From: Treponema sp. | Lineage (GTDB): Bacteria > Spirochaetota > Spirochaetia > Treponematales > Treponemataceae | NCBI GenBank assembly: GCA_024400955.1 | Contig: JAKSLY010000014.1 | Span: 1 to 57,875 of the forward strand | Reading direction: 5' to 3' | Length of the DNA: 57,875 nt | Shown here: positions 35,457 to 43,363 of the stretch, one piece after another | Numbering within the stretch: position 1 is the stretch's first letter | Layout of the letters: each line of letters starts with the position of its first letter | The notes under the pieces: generated by a model | The model's database searches: none | What the model was told of the DNA's origin: nothing | The model's input: only the letters and a program-made list of their open reading frames with translations | Made by a program: the position numbers and the translations under genes

Positions 35457-36038
35457 TCATATTCCTTTTTTAATTATTTTTTTTAACTTTAAGTTTAGTT
35501 TTCTGCATTTTTCAAGTTCACCTTTTGTGAGGTCCCTTGATTCTTTTGTTCCGGCTTTCTGGATGACGCCAATGCAGCTGAATCCTGAATACTTTGTGAT
35601 TTCCTTTATCGCCCTTATTGTTCCTGAACTTTGTCCTGCAAGAAGATTGAAAGGGTAGGGTGTTGTACATGCGGTTGCTATGATGCATTTTTTTCCCTTG
35701 TTAAGAGAAACAGGAATTCCGCTTTTGCTTTCCGACATCATGACGTAGACAATTCTGTCAAAAAGCATTTTCAGTTTTCCGTTCATGTTTGCCCAGTAGC
35801 ATGGAGATCCGATGACTACAATATCAGCTGCTTTTACTTTTTCCGCAATGATGTGGGCATCGTCTCCTTTTAGGATGCAGCTTCCTTTTGATCTGCATGA
35901 CATGCATCCATGGCATCCGTCAAAATTCAGTTGGTGTACATCTACGAAGTCGCAGTCAGTTCCGATCGTAATTTCCCTTAGAATTTTTTCAATGGATCCG
36001 TTTTTTCTTGGGCTTCCGTTAAGAGCTAGTACTTTCAT
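35457..36038 (-). CDS. Iron-sulfur flavoprotein / NADPH-dependent FMN reductase family
   Basis: A 193-residue flavodoxin-fold protein from ATG 36038, chosen for the TTGGAG ribosome site over an in-frame TTG at 36050. The FMN phosphate-binding loop is LNGSPRKNGSIEKIL. A compact cysteine cluster CHGCMSCRSKGSC near residues 43-55 matches the CX2CX2CX5C pattern of iron-sulfur flavoproteins. VVIGSPCYWANMNGKLKMLF is the standard second FMN-contact segment. Such proteins move electrons between ferredoxin-like donors and small acceptors. It overlaps the TetR gene by 20 bp and is coupled to it. Confidence 0.9.
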   Translation of the reverse strand: MKVLALNGSPRKNGSIEKILREITIGTDCDFVDVHQLNFDGCHGCMSCRSKGSCILKGDDAHIIAEKVKAADIVVIGSPCYWANMNGKLKMLFDRIVYVMMSESKSGIPVSLNKGKKCIIATACTTPYPFNLLAGQSSGTIRAIKEITKYSGFSCIGVIQKAGTKESRDLTKGELEKCRKLNLKLKKIIKKGI

Positions 36039-36627
36039 TTTTTTCTCCAAGTATTGAATTCATGATCAGGTCAATGAATCGGTTTGTAAAGGAAATGCCT
36101 TCATTCCAATAGGTTGGATCGGCCCTTTTTGTGATGATGGATTCAATGCATCCCCACATGCCGGAGATTACTATTCCAGTATCAAGATGAATGTCGTTTC
36201 CACTGTAGCAATTCTGATCCTGGCATTCGGCGAGAAGCATTTCTCCAAGTCTGTTGCATACATAGAAATTCATTATGTCTTCATCCCCAATGTCTTCTTC
36301 AAGCTTTGAAAAAAGAAGAATTGCAATCTTTGGTTTTTCAAAGCACCAGTCCCTGTAAACTTCCAGGGCTGTTCGTACCTTTTGCCTGCATTCTGAAATT
36401 TTAGAGAGCCGGTCTTTCATTCGTTCAGAAAGTTCAGAAAGGCAGGTGATTGAAATTTTCATGAACAGCTGGTTCTTGTCCTTGTAGTAGTGATAGATTG
36501 CGGTTGCACTTATGCCGCATTTTTTTGCAACGTCGCGCATTCCAATTTCTACAGGCTCTTTTTCCGTAAGGAGTTCAAGGGCTGCGTTTAAAATCTGGTG
36601 TTCCAGTTCTTTATTCTGTGGTCTCAT
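36019..36627 (-). CDS. TetR-family transcriptional regulator
   Basis: A 202-residue repressor with the N-terminal TetR helix-turn-helix: HQILNAALELLTEKEPVEIG, MRDVAKKCGISATAIYHYYK, DKNQLFMK. The C-terminal 140 residues form the variable ligand-binding and dimer domain, with cysteines near 130-165. It overlaps the downstream flavoprotein gene by 20 bp and sits 8 bp from a near-perfect palindrome (36635-36657), so it probably represses its own operon. The inducer is unknown. Confidence 0.93.
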   Translation of the reverse strand: MRPQNKELEHQILNAALELLTEKEPVEIGMRDVAKKCGISATAIYHYYKDKNQLFMKISITCLSELSERMKDRLSKISECRQKVRTALEVYRDWCFEKPKIAILLFSKLEEDIGDEDIMNFYVCNRLGEMLLAECQDQNCYSGNDIHLDTGIVISGMWGCIESIITKRADPTYWNEGISFTNRFIDLIMNSILGEKNESTSS

Positions 36628-36634
36628 AACAAAG

Positions 36635-36657
36635 TTAAGTTAACATTGTTAAATTAA
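36635..36657. promoter_or_regulatory. Candidate TetR operator palindrome
   Basis: TTAAGTTAACA, a single central T, then TGTTAAATTAA. The 11-bp arms pair with one mismatch. It lies 8 bp before the tetR start and 59 bp before the divergent HAD gene, the place expected for an autoregulatory operator. Confidence 0.72.
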
Positions 36658-36716
36658 ACTGTCAAGTCCATTTTTTTGTGGCAAAAGAAAATTAAATTTG
36701 TTATTCTGATGGCCTT

Positions 36717-37376
36717 ATGAAAAAAGATAGCATTAAGGGTTTTGTTTTTGACATGGATGGGGTTCTTCTTGATACGGAAAGCATTTGCGACCGCACCTGG
36801 GAATTGGCTGCCAAGGATTTTGGAATTGAAAGGGATGATGCCATGAGGATCATTTCCTTGTGCCGTGGAACAAACAAGAAGACGTCCCGGGAAATAATTC
36901 TTCGCGAACTTGGGGAAGATTTTGATGTGGATTCTTACATGAAAAAGACTTCAGATTATTTTAAGATTATTTCTGAGAATGAGGGGATTGCATTAATGCC
37001 TTATGTGAAGGAATGCCTTGCCTATCTTGAAAAGAAAGGCTATCGCTTGGCTTTGGCTTCTTCTACCAGGAAAGTTGTTGTTGAAAGTCAGCTTACCCGG
37101 GCTGGGCTTATTGAATATTTTGACTACAGGATGACTGGGGATATGGTCAAGAACAGCAAGCCGGATCCGGAGATTTATCTTTCTGCCGTGAAACTTTTGG
37201 GATTGAAGCCGGAAGAATGTGTTGGTATTGAGGACAGCTTGAATGGACTTAGAAGTGCCCATGGAGCAGGGCTTGTAACTGTCATGGTTCCAGACAGGGC
37301 TCCTGCCAATGAGGAGACGGCTAAGGTGACAGACTATCTTTGCCAGTCTTTGAAGGATGTAATGGATATCTTCTAG
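36717..37376 (+). CDS. HAD-superfamily phosphatase (beta-phosphoglucomutase-like)
   Basis: A 219-residue subfamily I enzyme. Motif I is FVFDMDGVLLDTES (nucleophile and acid/base Asp), motif II LALASST, motif III lysine in KNSKPDPEIYL and motif IV GIEDSLNGLRSA. A helical cap lies between about residues 20 and 85. It is a sugar-phosphate phosphatase or phosphomutase; the substrate cannot be fixed. There is no Shine-Dalgarno sequence, while TTGTGG and TGTTAT with a 17-bp spacer (36676-36704) lie only about 12 bp upstream, so its leader may be very short. It resembles the gene at 55516-56163 in fold. Confidence 0.93.
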   Translation: MKKDSIKGFVFDMDGVLLDTESICDRTWELAAKDFGIERDDAMRIISLCRGTNKKTSREIILRELGEDFDVDSYMKKTSDYFKIISENEGIALMPYVKECLAYLEKKGYRLALASSTRKVVVESQLTRAGLIEYFDYRMTGDMVKNSKPDPEIYLSAVKLLGLKPEECVGIEDSLNGLRSAHGAGLVTVMVPDRAPANEETAKVTDYLCQSLKDVMDIF

Positions 37377-37444
37377 GGTAGGGTATGATTCTGCCACCAA
37401 ATTTAAATTTACTGAATTTAAATATAGAGGACAGTTTTTATCTG

Positions 37445-37479
37445 GCACTTCCGTCTTTTTTCGGGAGTGCTTTTTTTTT
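37445..37479 (+). terminator. Terminator overlapping the first parS
   Basis: GCACTTCCG and CGGGAGTGC form a 9-bp stem with one G-T pair, followed by nine Ts. The last T is the first base of the parS site at 37479-37494. Confidence 0.85.
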
Positions 37480-37494
37480 GTTTCACGTGAAACA
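37479..37494. other. parS: parS site 1 (perfect)
   Basis: TGTTTCACGTGAAACA, an exact match to the bacterial chromosomal parS consensus bound by ParB. Confidence 0.93.
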
Positions 37495-37717
37495 AAGCTT
37501 TGTTTTGCCAGGACTTTATGTTTTGTTGGTACCTGGCGATGTGGATTTTGAACCCTAAGCCGTAGTGCGAGCGTGTGGCGTATCTTAGCCTTCGGAATGG
37601 CATGCTGATTCTAAATCATACGGAGAGCTTTTACTGTGGGATGTAGATGTAAAATTAAGACGCAGTATGTGCGTTGTTTGCAGCGTAGCAGAGATGGTTT
37701 TACTGGTCATAGATATG

Positions 37718-37733
37718 TGTTTCACGTGAAACT
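37718..37733. other. parS: parS site 2 (15/16)
   Basis: TGTTTCACGTGAAACT; only the last base departs from the palindromic consensus. Confidence 0.88.
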
Positions 37734-37882
37734 ATTTCCCGGTGATTTCATGCATGGTTTAGATGAAGCAAGAAATATGGTGGTATCTCACTTGAAACAA
37801 TGTTCTGATTTATATTGGGTTTATACGGGCTTCTTTGTCAAGACATTGCATAACAGATGGTGTAGCATAGGGGATGTGATGA

Positions 37883-37898
37883 TGTTTCACGTGAAACA
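37883..37898. other. parS: parS site 3 (perfect)
   Basis: TGTTTCACGTGAAACA, exact consensus. Confidence 0.93.
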
Positions 37899-38115
37899 AT
37901 GGCCTATTTTTTGGTAGGTCTTACTGATTGATTTCCTTGAACGTAATTCATGTTTTGTCTTTATGGATTTTGACGGCATAGGGCGCACAAATCCCGAATC
38001 CTAAGCCGTAGTAAGGGCGTACGATACAGCGTCGTGCTTGGAATGACACTATGTCAGTGTAACGGGGGAGTGCTATATTATGTTAGGGAAGATGTTTTCA
38101 CTTTTCATGGATGTG

Positions 38116-38131
38116 TGTTTCACGTGAAACC
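38116..38131. other. parS: parS site 4 (15/16)
   Basis: TGTTTCACGTGAAACC; one terminal mismatch. It lies 36 bp left of a perfect DnaA box. Confidence 0.88.
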
Positions 38132-38268
38132 TTTTATTGATCGTTTGCGTGATGAGCCATGAAGAATGTGGATAACTTCATCGTTTTTTTTGGATAAGGG
38201 CTGGAACAGGCTAAAATAGGGGATTTGCGGACTTTGTGTATTGTGGATAACTTGTAGAAAAGTATTGG

Positions 38269-38284
38269 TGTTTCACGTGAAACA
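38269..38284. other. parS: parS site 5 (perfect)
   Basis: TGTTTCACGTGAAACA, exact consensus, 18 bp right of a perfect DnaA box and 25 bp before the 3' end of the argA-like gene. Confidence 0.93.
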
Positions 38285-38309
38285 TTTATCCTGGAGAAAA
38301 GGTGGAAAT

Positions 38310-39650
38310 TTAGATTTTTCCTGCAATGAGAACTTTTGAACCCCGTGCTGGAGTCCATTTTGCCCTTCGTTCTTCTGGAAGAATTGATATGTCGGCAGGG
38401 ATGAATCCAAGATTTTCAAACCAATCTGAAGTTTGAGTCGTAAGAAGGAATACTGTGCTTGCATTTCTGTCTTTAGCACGTTTCACGAGAAACTCTATAA
38501 GTTTTGGTCCAATACCCATGCTGGAGCAGCTTTTATCCACTGCAACTCCGGCAATTTCCATTTTACCGTCTGGATATTCGATTAATGCGGCACATGCCTT
38601 GATTGATCCGTCCAGCTCATAGACAATGTAGTTCTGGAACTGGCTGTTCATGGATTCCTTGGTTCGTGGTAGGAGAATTCCTTTCTGAATGAATGGATTC
38701 ATAAGATTAAGAACGTCTCCTATGTCTTCATGGTTCATGTCACGGATTTTGCCGTAATCGTTTGTATAAATCATTGTTCCGGAACCGAAATCGCTGAAAA
38801 TTTCGCATGGAATTGTTCCATCTATGTTTCCATTGATGATATGGATGCGCGATACTCCTTCCTTACATGCAGCCTTTGCCAGATCCAGAAGCTTGGGTAG
38901 GCGTCCATTTGTTTCACGTGAAACACAGTCTTTTTCATTTGCCCGGAGAAACATGTCTACTTCTTCCACGTTCATGGCAGGAACGGTTCCATCGGGGGCA
39001 AGACCAATTGTCTCAGGAATGGTATAGTTTCTGTTGTTTATGTCGGCATCCGGAGTAAGGTAGAAGAGTTTGTCCGCCTTTAGGTGGATGGCAATCTGCT
39101 GAGCAAGTTCGATGGAAGAAATGTTATATGGCTTTCCTGCAGAACTCCAGCCGATGCATGGAAATATGGGAATGAAATCATTGTCGAGAATTGTCTTTAT
39201 GGCATCAATCTGAAGTTTGTCAATTTCTCCACTGGTTCCGTAATCGAACCCGTCTATGATGCCCTTGGTCCTTGCGCGAACCCAGTTGCCGATGATGGCA
39301 GTCTTCTTTTCACTGGCCAATGCCGTCATTATCTGGTTTGAAACGTCAAAGGCAGCCATCTTGATTAATGGAAGAGCTTCCGGTCCTGTAATTCTACAAT
39401 TATTATGTATAGTCCACGGAATACTAGCATTTTTTAATATCTCGTTTATTCTTTTTGCGGCACCAGGAACAAGAATAACCTTCAATCCGGAATCGTGGAT
39501 GAGGCAGATGTCCTTTATATGGTTTTGAAAATTCGGATTGTCCATAAGAAGGTCATCAAGGTAAATGATTACCAGGGCATCCTTAAATTTTTTCAGGTAA
39601 CGGATTACATCACGAATGTGGTCCGCTTTTTCATGAATTAAATTTTCCAT
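38310..39650 (-). CDS. argA: Amino-acid N-acetyltransferase (N-acetylglutamate synthase)
   Basis: A 446-residue two-domain enzyme. Residues about 1-290 are an amino-acid-kinase fold (VIIYLDDLLMDNP, VILVPGAAKRINE, ISSIELAQQIAIHLKADKLF), and residues about 300-446 are a GNAT acetyltransferase with EIAGVAVDKSCSSMGIGPKL as the acetyl-CoA loop. This is the ArgA layout: acetyl-CoA plus glutamate gives N-acetylglutamate, the first step of arginine synthesis, with feedback control through the kinase-like domain. The usual kinase catalytic residues are not expected in this family. Codons 242-247 (Cys-Val-Ser-Arg-Glu-Thr) contain a perfect parS site. It is isolated from other arginine genes in the window. 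Confidence 0.93.
   Translation of the reverse strand: MENLIHEKADHIRDVIRYLKKFKDALVIIYLDDLLMDNPNFQNHIKDICLIHDSGLKVILVPGAAKRINEILKNASIPWTIHNNCRITGPEALPLIKMAAFDVSNQIMTALASEKKTAIIGNWVRARTKGIIDGFDYGTSGEIDKLQIDAIKTILDNDFIPIFPCIGWSSAGKPYNISSIELAQQIAIHLKADKLFYLTPDADINNRNYTIPETIGLAPDGTVPAMNVEEVDMFLRANEKDCVSRETNGRLPKLLDLAKAACKEGVSRIHIINGNIDGTIPCEIFSDFGSGTMIYTNDYGKIRDMNHEDIGDVLNLMNPFIQKGILLPRTKESMNSQFQNYIVYELDGSIKACAALIEYPDGKMEIAGVAVDKSCSSMGIGPKLIEFLVKRAKDRNASTVFLLTTQTSDWFENLGFIPADISILPEERRAKWTPARGSKVLIAGKI
38910..38925. other. parS: parS site 6 (perfect, inside argA)
   Basis: TGTTTCACGTGAAACA lies within codons 242-247 of the argA-like gene. The intragenic location shows that the protein sequence accommodates the site. 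A weaker word CGTTTCACGAGAAACT (38479-38494, 13/16) is also in this gene. Confidence 0.93.
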
Positions 39651-39778
39651 ATAAGTTCTCTTGCTCGATTCCTTGAAGTGGATATGTCTGAATTTATATC
39701 GGAGATTTTGGGGGGACTTCTTAGTTTAAAACTTCCATGAGGCTAGAAGCTTTTTGTAGAATTTTATCAGGAAGGGAC

Positions 39779-39807
39779 TAGACATGAATCATCGAATTTG
39801 ATATATT
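39779..39807 (+). promoter_or_regulatory. Candidate tRNA-Val promoter
   Basis: TAGACA (39779-39784) and TATATT (39802-39807) with a 17-bp spacer, ending 10 bp before the tRNA. Confidence 0.6.
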
Positions 39808-39817
39808 CTAATTATTC

Positions 39818-39891
39818 GGGCGCTTAGCTCAGCTGGTACGAGCGTCTGGTTTACACCCAGAATGTCGGGGGTTCGATCCCCTCAGCGCCCA
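39818..39891 (+). tRNA. tRNA-Val (anticodon TAC)
   Basis: A full cloverleaf: acceptor GGGCGCT with AGCGCCC, D arm GCTC...GAGC, anticodon stem TCTGG/CCAGA around loop TTTACAC (anticodon TAC), and T arm GGGGGTTCGATCCCCTC. The discriminator base A is at 39891. CCA is not encoded. It stands alone, with its own candidate promoter and a terminator. Confidence 0.97.
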
Positions 39892-39895
39892 TCTT

Positions 39896-39928
39896 AAGCT
39901 TCATGTTCTTGCATGAAGCTTTTTTTTA
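39896..39928 (+). terminator. Terminator of tRNA-Val
   Basis: AAGCTTCATG and CATGAAGCTT form a perfect 10-bp stem with a 6-nt loop, followed by a run of T residues. Confidence 0.93.
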
Positions 39929-39967
39929 TTTAGGACCCTTAGCCCGGTCCTGTTGTGGGTGGGGAAA

Positions 39968-40909
39968 ATGAAAGGCATCTCATGTCCAAGGGATTCTCTT
40001 TCCGGAATGATTCTGGCGGTGCTGGTTATCGTTGTCTGGGGAATCACCTTTGTTTCTACAAAATATCTGTTGAAGAGTTTTTCTGCATTGGAAATTCTTT
40101 TTGTCCGTTATGTCATCGCTTATGGTGCCTTGTGGATCATGAATCCCCGTGAATTCAAGCTTGAAAAAAAATCCGACAACATGCTTTTTGTTCTTGCCGG
40201 ATTGACGGGAATTGTCCTGTACCAGTTTTCGGAAAACACGGCCATCTCCTTTACGACGGCATCAAATGTGAGCATCATAGTTTCTGTCTGCCCAATGTTT
40301 ACCGCCATATTTTCTCAAGTCATACTGAAGGAAAAGCACATCGGATTTTTCTTTGTCCTGGGATTTGCCATCTCAATAGTGGGAATTGCATTGGTAAGTT
40401 TTAACGGAAGGTATGTCTTAAAGCTGAACCCAAGGGGTGATTTTCTTGCCATGGGTGCAGCCTTGTGCTGGGGATTTTATTCCCTGGCTGTGTCAAAGAT
40501 TAATTCAAAAAACTTCAACAGCATACTTGCCACAAGGCGCACTTTCTTTTTTGCAGATTTCATGATGATTCCAATGATGGTGATGGGTGCAGTTATGGGG
40601 ACAGATGGAACCTATGCCAGTGTTTCCCTTGACGCCCAATTGAATGCCGCAAGATTTTCAAACATGCTTAACTGGATGAATTTTCTCTTCCTTGGAGTGG
40701 GAGCTTCGGCCCTGTGTTTTGTTGCATGGACCAAGGCCTGCAGAATGGTGGGTACAGTTAAGACAACGCTGATGATTTACCTGATTCCGGTGGTGACAGT
40801 TGTATTTGCCTGGCTGTGCATTGGGGAAAAAATTACTTCCATGGGGCTGGCTGGTTGCTGTGTAACCATTGCCGGACTGTTCATTTCCAACATAGGGAGG
40901 AAGAAATGA
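39968..40909 (+). CDS. EamA/DMT-family transporter
   Basis: A 313-residue protein from ATG 39968 (MKGISCPRDSLSGMILAVLV), preferred over an in-frame TTG five codons upstream because GGTGGGG precedes it. About ten hydrophobic segments lie in two EamA repeats; the first carries VVWGITFVSTKYLLKSFSAL and the second LCWGFYSLAVSKIN. It is the drug/metabolite exporter fold; the substrate is unknown. Its stop overlaps the start of the NUDIX gene as ATGA. It differs clearly in sequence from the transporter at 31376. Confidence 0.92.
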   Translation: MKGISCPRDSLSGMILAVLVIVVWGITFVSTKYLLKSFSALEILFVRYVIAYGALWIMNPREFKLEKKSDNMLFVLAGLTGIVLYQFSENTAISFTTASNVSIIVSVCPMFTAIFSQVILKEKHIGFFFVLGFAISIVGIALVSFNGRYVLKLNPRGDFLAMGAALCWGFYSLAVSKINSKNFNSILATRRTFFFADFMMIPMMVMGAVMGTDGTYASVSLDAQLNAARFSNMLNWMNFLFLGVGASALCFVAWTKACRMVGTVKTTLMIYLIPVVTVVFAWLCIGEKITSMGLAGCCVTIAGLFISNIGRKK

Positions 40910-41388
40910 GGTCAAAGCTGACGACACTTTGCTATATCGAAAAGGACGGCTGCTACCTGATGATGCATCGGGTCAAGAAGCAGAATGACATAAACAGGGA
41001 CAAGTGGATAGGAGTCGGCGGGCATTTTGAAGATTGTGAAAGCCCTGAGGAATGTCTCCTCCGTGAAGTGAAGGAAGAGACTGGTCTTACTCTGAATTCC
41101 TGGAAATTCAGGGGAATTGTCACTTTTGTGAGTACAGATTCAACGGGTACAGTTTTTGAGTACATGCATCTGTTTACCAGCGATGATTTTTCTGGAACCA
41201 TGACAGATTGTGATGAAGGGAATCTGGAATGGGTACAGAAGTCTCAATTGAAAAACCTGAATTTTTGGGAAGGGGATTATGTGTTCCTTGACCTTATAGA
41301 TAAGAATGAACCTTTTTTTTCGTTGAAACTTGTTTACAAGGACGGAAAACTGACGGATACTGTATTGAACGGAAAGCCGTTGAAATAG
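40906..41388 (+). CDS. NUDIX hydrolase, MutT-like
   Basis: A 160-residue enzyme from ATG 40906, with GGGAGGAAG upstream and a 4-bp overlap with the preceding stop. The complete Nudix box is GGHFEDCESPEECLLREVKE followed by ETGL, with all metal-binding glutamates. The start MRSKLTTLCYIEKDGCYLMM resembles 8-oxo-dGTP diphosphatases of the MutT/YtkD type. It probably cleans oxidised nucleotides or hydrolyses another nucleoside diphosphate derivative. Coupled to the transporter gene. Confidence 0.93.
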   Translation: MRSKLTTLCYIEKDGCYLMMHRVKKQNDINRDKWIGVGGHFEDCESPEECLLREVKEETGLTLNSWKFRGIVTFVSTDSTGTVFEYMHLFTSDDFSGTMTDCDEGNLEWVQKSQLKNLNFWEGDYVFLDLIDKNEPFFSLKLVYKDGKLTDTVLNGKPLK

Positions 41389-41443
41389 TGCAAGAAAACT
41401 GCATTATATAATAGAAGAAAATATTATTTAGGGGAGTTTTTTT

Positions 41444-42115
41444 GTGGGCAAAATTAAAATGGACCAGATTATGGTAAGGCGCATTCTCATGTCCCTTGCA
41501 GGCGTAGTAATCTGTGCAGTAAGTGTCGGGCTTTTTAAGACAGCAGCCCTTGGTGTTGATCCGTTCCAGTCTCTTATGGCCGGTCTGGATAACATGATTC
41601 CAATCAAGTTTGGAACACTGTATGTAATCGTCAATGTAATCCTGCTTAGCTTTATGCTGATCTTTGACAGGCACTATCTTGGAATTGCAACCTTCATCAA
41701 CCTGTTTCTGCTGGGATACATCACCCAGTGGAGCCATGAATTCTTTAATTCCGTAATTGTGGATCCAAGCCTTCCTGTAAAGGCAGCATGCCTTCTGGTT
41801 GCCATTGTGGTAATCTGCATCGGTTCCGCATTGTACATGACGGCAGACCTTGGGGTTTCAACTTATGATGCTGTGGCCCTCATAATCGTAAACACATGGA
41901 AGAAGGGAAAATTCAAGTTTGTCAGGATCATTACGGACTGCATCTGTGTTATTGCAGGATGCGTTCTTTTTGTTGCAGCAGGAGGCGCCGTTAAGGACAT
42001 TCCGACAATTGCAGGTGTGGGTACAATAATCACTGCATTCTTCATGGGGCCACTTATTGAATTCTTTAATGAAAAGATTGCCCGTCCTATCTTGAAGGTA
42101 AAGGAAAAGAACTAA
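41444..42115 (+). CDS. YczE/YitT-type membrane protein
   Basis: A 223-residue protein starting GTG at 41444, supported by GGGGAG at 41431-41436. Five or six hydrophobic segments are visible: LMSLAGVVICAVSVGLFKTA, TLYVIVNVILLSFMLIF, AACLLVAIVVICIGSALYMT and others. The motif LGVDPFQSLMAG, and its echo LGVSTYDAVAL in the second half, are typical of the YczE/YyaS/YitT family of uncharacterised membrane proteins. Some neighbours of this family are regulators of antibiotic or sugar pathways, but here nothing indicates a function. Confidence 0.85.
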   Translation: MGKIKMDQIMVRRILMSLAGVVICAVSVGLFKTAALGVDPFQSLMAGLDNMIPIKFGTLYVIVNVILLSFMLIFDRHYLGIATFINLFLLGYITQWSHEFFNSVIVDPSLPVKAACLLVAIVVICIGSALYMTADLGVSTYDAVALIIVNTWKKGKFKFVRIITDCICVIAGCVLFVAAGGAVKDIPTIAGVGTIITAFFMGPLIEFFNEKIARPILKVKEKN

Positions 42116-42160
42116 GGGCTTTTAGATCAGGCATAGTCGGGATGGGAGCCCCGAAGTCCA

Positions 42161-42200
42161 AAAATAAAAGGGTACAGAATTTTCTGTACCCTTTTATTTT
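42161..42200. terminator. Bidirectional terminator built from GGGTACAG pair
   Basis: A long perfect stem, AAAATAAAAGGGTACAGAA paired with TTCTGTACCCTTTTATTTT across a TT loop. It lies between the convergent YczE-like and S1-domain genes, with A-runs and T-runs on both sides for both directions. The core is an inverted pair of the over-represented GGGTACAG word. Confidence 0.92.
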
Positions 42201-42259
42201 TGGATGAGCCGGCAGGCGAAGGGCGGACAGCCCTTGTCTGGATAGGCTTTCTCCAGAAA

Positions 42260-43363
42260 TTATTTCTTGAGGAGAGCTGCAAATGGATTGTAGCTCATGC
42301 CGTCATCATCATCCTTGTGGGAAGACATGTATTCGTAGGCGTTGTCCTGTTCCTCGTTTGATACGATTGTGCTAAGTGAAATGCGCTTTGCTTCCGTATC
42401 GATTTTTTCGATGATTACAGGGAGCACGTCGCCGGCATTGAATACCTTCTTAAGGTTTGTATTGCGCTCCACGTTAAGCTTTGACACGTGAACAAGTCCG
42501 TCGATTCCATCTGCAAGTGCAACAAATACGCCAAAGTCTGCTATGCGGCTGATCTTTCCTTCCACCTTGTCGCCTACATTGAACTTTTCTGCAACTGCAT
42601 CCCATGGATCGGCTTCAAGCTCCTTTGTAGAAAGGGAAACGCGTTCCTTGTTCCAGTCTGCCTTGATGATCTTTGCAGTAACTTCCTGTCCAACCTTAAG
42701 AACGTCTGCAACAGATGTTACACGGTTGCGGCTGATTTCCGATACTGGAAGAAGTGCCTGGAATCCGTCGATGTCGATGAAAGCACCGTAAGATTCGATT
42801 GACTTAACTGTTCCTGTAACTGTCATGCCAACAGTGAATTTTTCTGCAAGCACTGCCTTTTCTGCATTTGCCTGTTCTTCAAGGATTGCACGGTTTGAAA
42901 CAACGATGTTCTTTCCGTCGTTCTTGAATTCCGAGATCTTGAATGAAAGATGCTGGCCTACGTATTCTGCCGGTTCCTTGCGCTGGCGGTAACCCATCTG
43001 GCTGTAAGGGCAGAAGGCGCGTGTTGTTCCGAGCATTACTTCGAATCCGCCCTTGATTTCGGCCTTTACTGTTCCTTCTACAGGGATGCCGTTCTTGAAT
43101 GCGTTTTCAAATGCCGAGTTGTCGCCCTTTGTCTTGCTGCCGGCAATCTTTGTTGTGAAGTGGAGTTCTTCGTTCTTTCCGCCAACAAAGTATACCTTTA
43201 CCTTATCGCCTTCCTTTACTGTTACGTTTCCGTTTTCGTCCTTGAAATCTGCTGCTTCTACAAAGCCTTCGCTTTTAAGTCCAAGATCAATGAATACTGT
43301 GTCACCGGTTACTGCAACTACAGTTGTTTCTACAAGCTGGCCTGGTTCGTATAGTCTTTTCAT
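42260..43363 (-). CDS. S1 RNA-binding domain protein (ribosomal S1-like)
   Basis: A 367-residue protein from ATG 43363 (AGAGGA 8 bases upstream; an ATG 9 bp earlier is too close to it). Four S1 domains are visible, starting near VETTVVAVTGDTVFIDLGLK, VEGTVKAEIKGGFEVMLGTT, VTGTVKSIESYGAFIDIDGF and VEGKISRIADFGVFVALADG. The last two have the full RNA-binding face. A Lys/Asp-rich tail ends the protein. It is shorter than six-domain ribosomal S1, so it may be a partial S1 or a paralog acting in translation of structured mRNAs. Confidence 0.9.
   Translation of the reverse strand: MKRLYEPGQLVETTVVAVTGDTVFIDLGLKSEGFVEAADFKDENGNVTVKEGDKVKVYFVGGKNEELHFTTKIAGSKTKGDNSAFENAFKNGIPVEGTVKAEIKGGFEVMLGTTRAFCPYSQMGYRQRKEPAEYVGQHLSFKISEFKNDGKNIVVSNRAILEEQANAEKAVLAEKFTVGMTVTGTVKSIESYGAFIDIDGFQALLPVSEISRNRVTSVADVLKVGQEVTAKIIKADWNKERVSLSTKELEADPWDAVAEKFNVGDKVEGKISRIADFGVFVALADGIDGLVHVSKLNVERNTNLKKVFNAGDVLPVIIEKIDTEAKRISLSTIVSNEEQDNAYEYMSSHKDDDDGMSYNPFAALLKK

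Larger units (their letters stand above)
37377..38309. other. Gene-free centromere-like region with parS sites and DnaA boxes
   Basis: No plausible gene is present in 0.93 kb. It holds five parS sites (listed separately) and two perfect DnaA boxes TGTGGATAA at 38167-38175 and 38242-38250. A degenerate parS-like word (TATCTCACTTGAAACA, 37784-37799) also lies here, as do two diverged copies of the dispersed repeat in reverse orientation (about 37550-37600 and 37988-38042, each with CTAAGCCGTAGT). A terminator for the HAD gene begins the region. The combination suggests a site bound by both ParB and DnaA. Confidence 0.85.

Noticed and set aside
37784..37799. TATCTCACTTGAAACA considered as an additional parS
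   Set aside because: Only 13 of 16 bases match and the central CACGTG core is broken, so ParB binding is doubtful.
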